DNA of 15,742 nt from Lawsonibacter hominis (GTDB lineage: Bacteria; Bacillota; Clostridia; Oscillospirales; Oscillospiraceae). Position 1 is the first letter of the stretch. Every line of letters starts with the position of its first letter. Under the pieces are notes generated by a model that was not told the DNA's origin, made no database searches, and saw only the letters and a program-made list of their open reading frames with translations. Below are positions 15,651 through 15,742 of the stretch, piece after piece. The stretch lies in assembly GCF_014287895.1 (NCBI RefSeq), contig NZ_JACOPP010000044.1:1-15742 (forward strand). Reading direction: 5' to 3'. The position numbers and the translations under genes were made by a program.

Positions 15651-15697
15651 GTAAACACCCAAAAGTGATAGAATAAGAAATACAGGAAGGTGTTTAC
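15651..15697. promoter_or_regulatory. Inverted repeat over the transposase ribosome site
   Basis: GTAAACACC (15651-15659) and GGTGTTTAC (15689-15697) are perfect inverted copies. The right arm covers the last bases of the AGGAAGG ribosome site and ends one base before the ATG. In a transcript entering from outside, the two could pair and hide the start, a known way for insertion sequences to limit transposase. It could also be an operator. Confidence 0.4.
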
Positions 15698-15698
15698 G

Positions 15699-15742
15699 AT
15701 GCGCAAATATGATAAGGAATTCAAAGAGGAAGCAGTCAAGCT
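15699..15742 (+). CDS. IS3-family transposase OrfA, N-terminal part
   Basis: The ATG at 15699 gives MRKYDKEFKEEAVKL before the window ends. This start is characteristic of the helix-turn-helix OrfA (IS3/IS911 type, HTH_Tnp_1) that binds the element ends. A good AGGAAGG (15684-15690) lies eight bases ahead. Only 14 complete codons plus a partial one are present, so subgroup and intactness cannot be judged. Confidence 0.7.
   Translation, partial: MRKYDKEFKEEAVK

Larger units (their letters stand above)
15640..15742 (+). mobile_element. Left end of an IS3-family insertion sequence (partial)
   Basis: The transposase start at 15699 and the upstream CCCAAAAGTGATAGAA, which resembles the CCCAAAAGTTAGA pattern of IS3-family ends, indicate an insertion sequence entering the window. 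The exact left boundary is uncertain; a palindrome TATCCCT-GG-AGGGATA at 15618-15633 lies close by and may be the target or terminator DNA. Confidence 0.5.

Noticed and set aside
1..15742. CRISPR array, retron or toxin-antitoxin pair
   Set aside because: No regular repeat-spacer units, reverse transcriptase or typical small toxin-antitoxin pair was found on either strand.

Overview
The window reads as accessory DNA from a low-to-mid GC Gram-positive anaerobe, most likely a gut Clostridia (Oscillospiraceae or Lachnospiraceae type). That placement is inferred from strong AGGAGG-like ribosome sites, intrinsic terminators with T-tails, a truncated tRNA-Pro(TGG), a short excisionase-like start and an IS3-type transposase start. 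No species can be named from the sequence alone.

Layout: positions 1-64 hold the first codons of a minus-strand gene that runs out of the window. Positions 65-847 have no convincing gene. They carry two identical 16-bp repeats, a minus-strand terminator hairpin, and a promoter region with a palindrome, flanking direct repeats and a leader hairpin. From 848 to 13084 eight plus-strand genes form one tight operon with gaps of at most 21 nt and several overlaps: an SspD/DndC-type ATP pyrophosphatase, SspB (DUF4007), a large SspC-like P-loop ATPase, an SspA cysteine desulfurase, a phospholipase-D/DEAD helicase fusion, a 63-residue small protein, an SMC/DndD-like ATPase and a 178-residue protein that may be Dnd-associated. 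A strong terminator follows at 13269-13327. At about 13462-13506 lies the 3' half of a tRNA-Pro(TGG) gene, still followed by a tRNA-style terminator; this looks like an integration scar. Beyond it is a separate gene (13834-15561) for a DUF262-DUF1524 protein of the SspE/GmrSD type, then a terminator hairpin and the start of an IS3-family element cut by the window end.

Working model: the first four genes make a single-strand DNA phosphorothioate mark. SspA mobilises sulfur from cysteine, SspD activates DNA and transfers the sulfur, SspB nicks, and SspC supplies ATPase work. The next four genes resemble the SspFGH-type restriction side (helicase, SMC ATPase, small partners), and the SspE-like protein is a second, independent effector. 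The parts are known families. What stands out is the double effector arrangement around a tRNA scar, the multi-cluster SspD with added zinc ribbons and a ferredoxin tail, and two small uncharacterised proteins inside the effector module.
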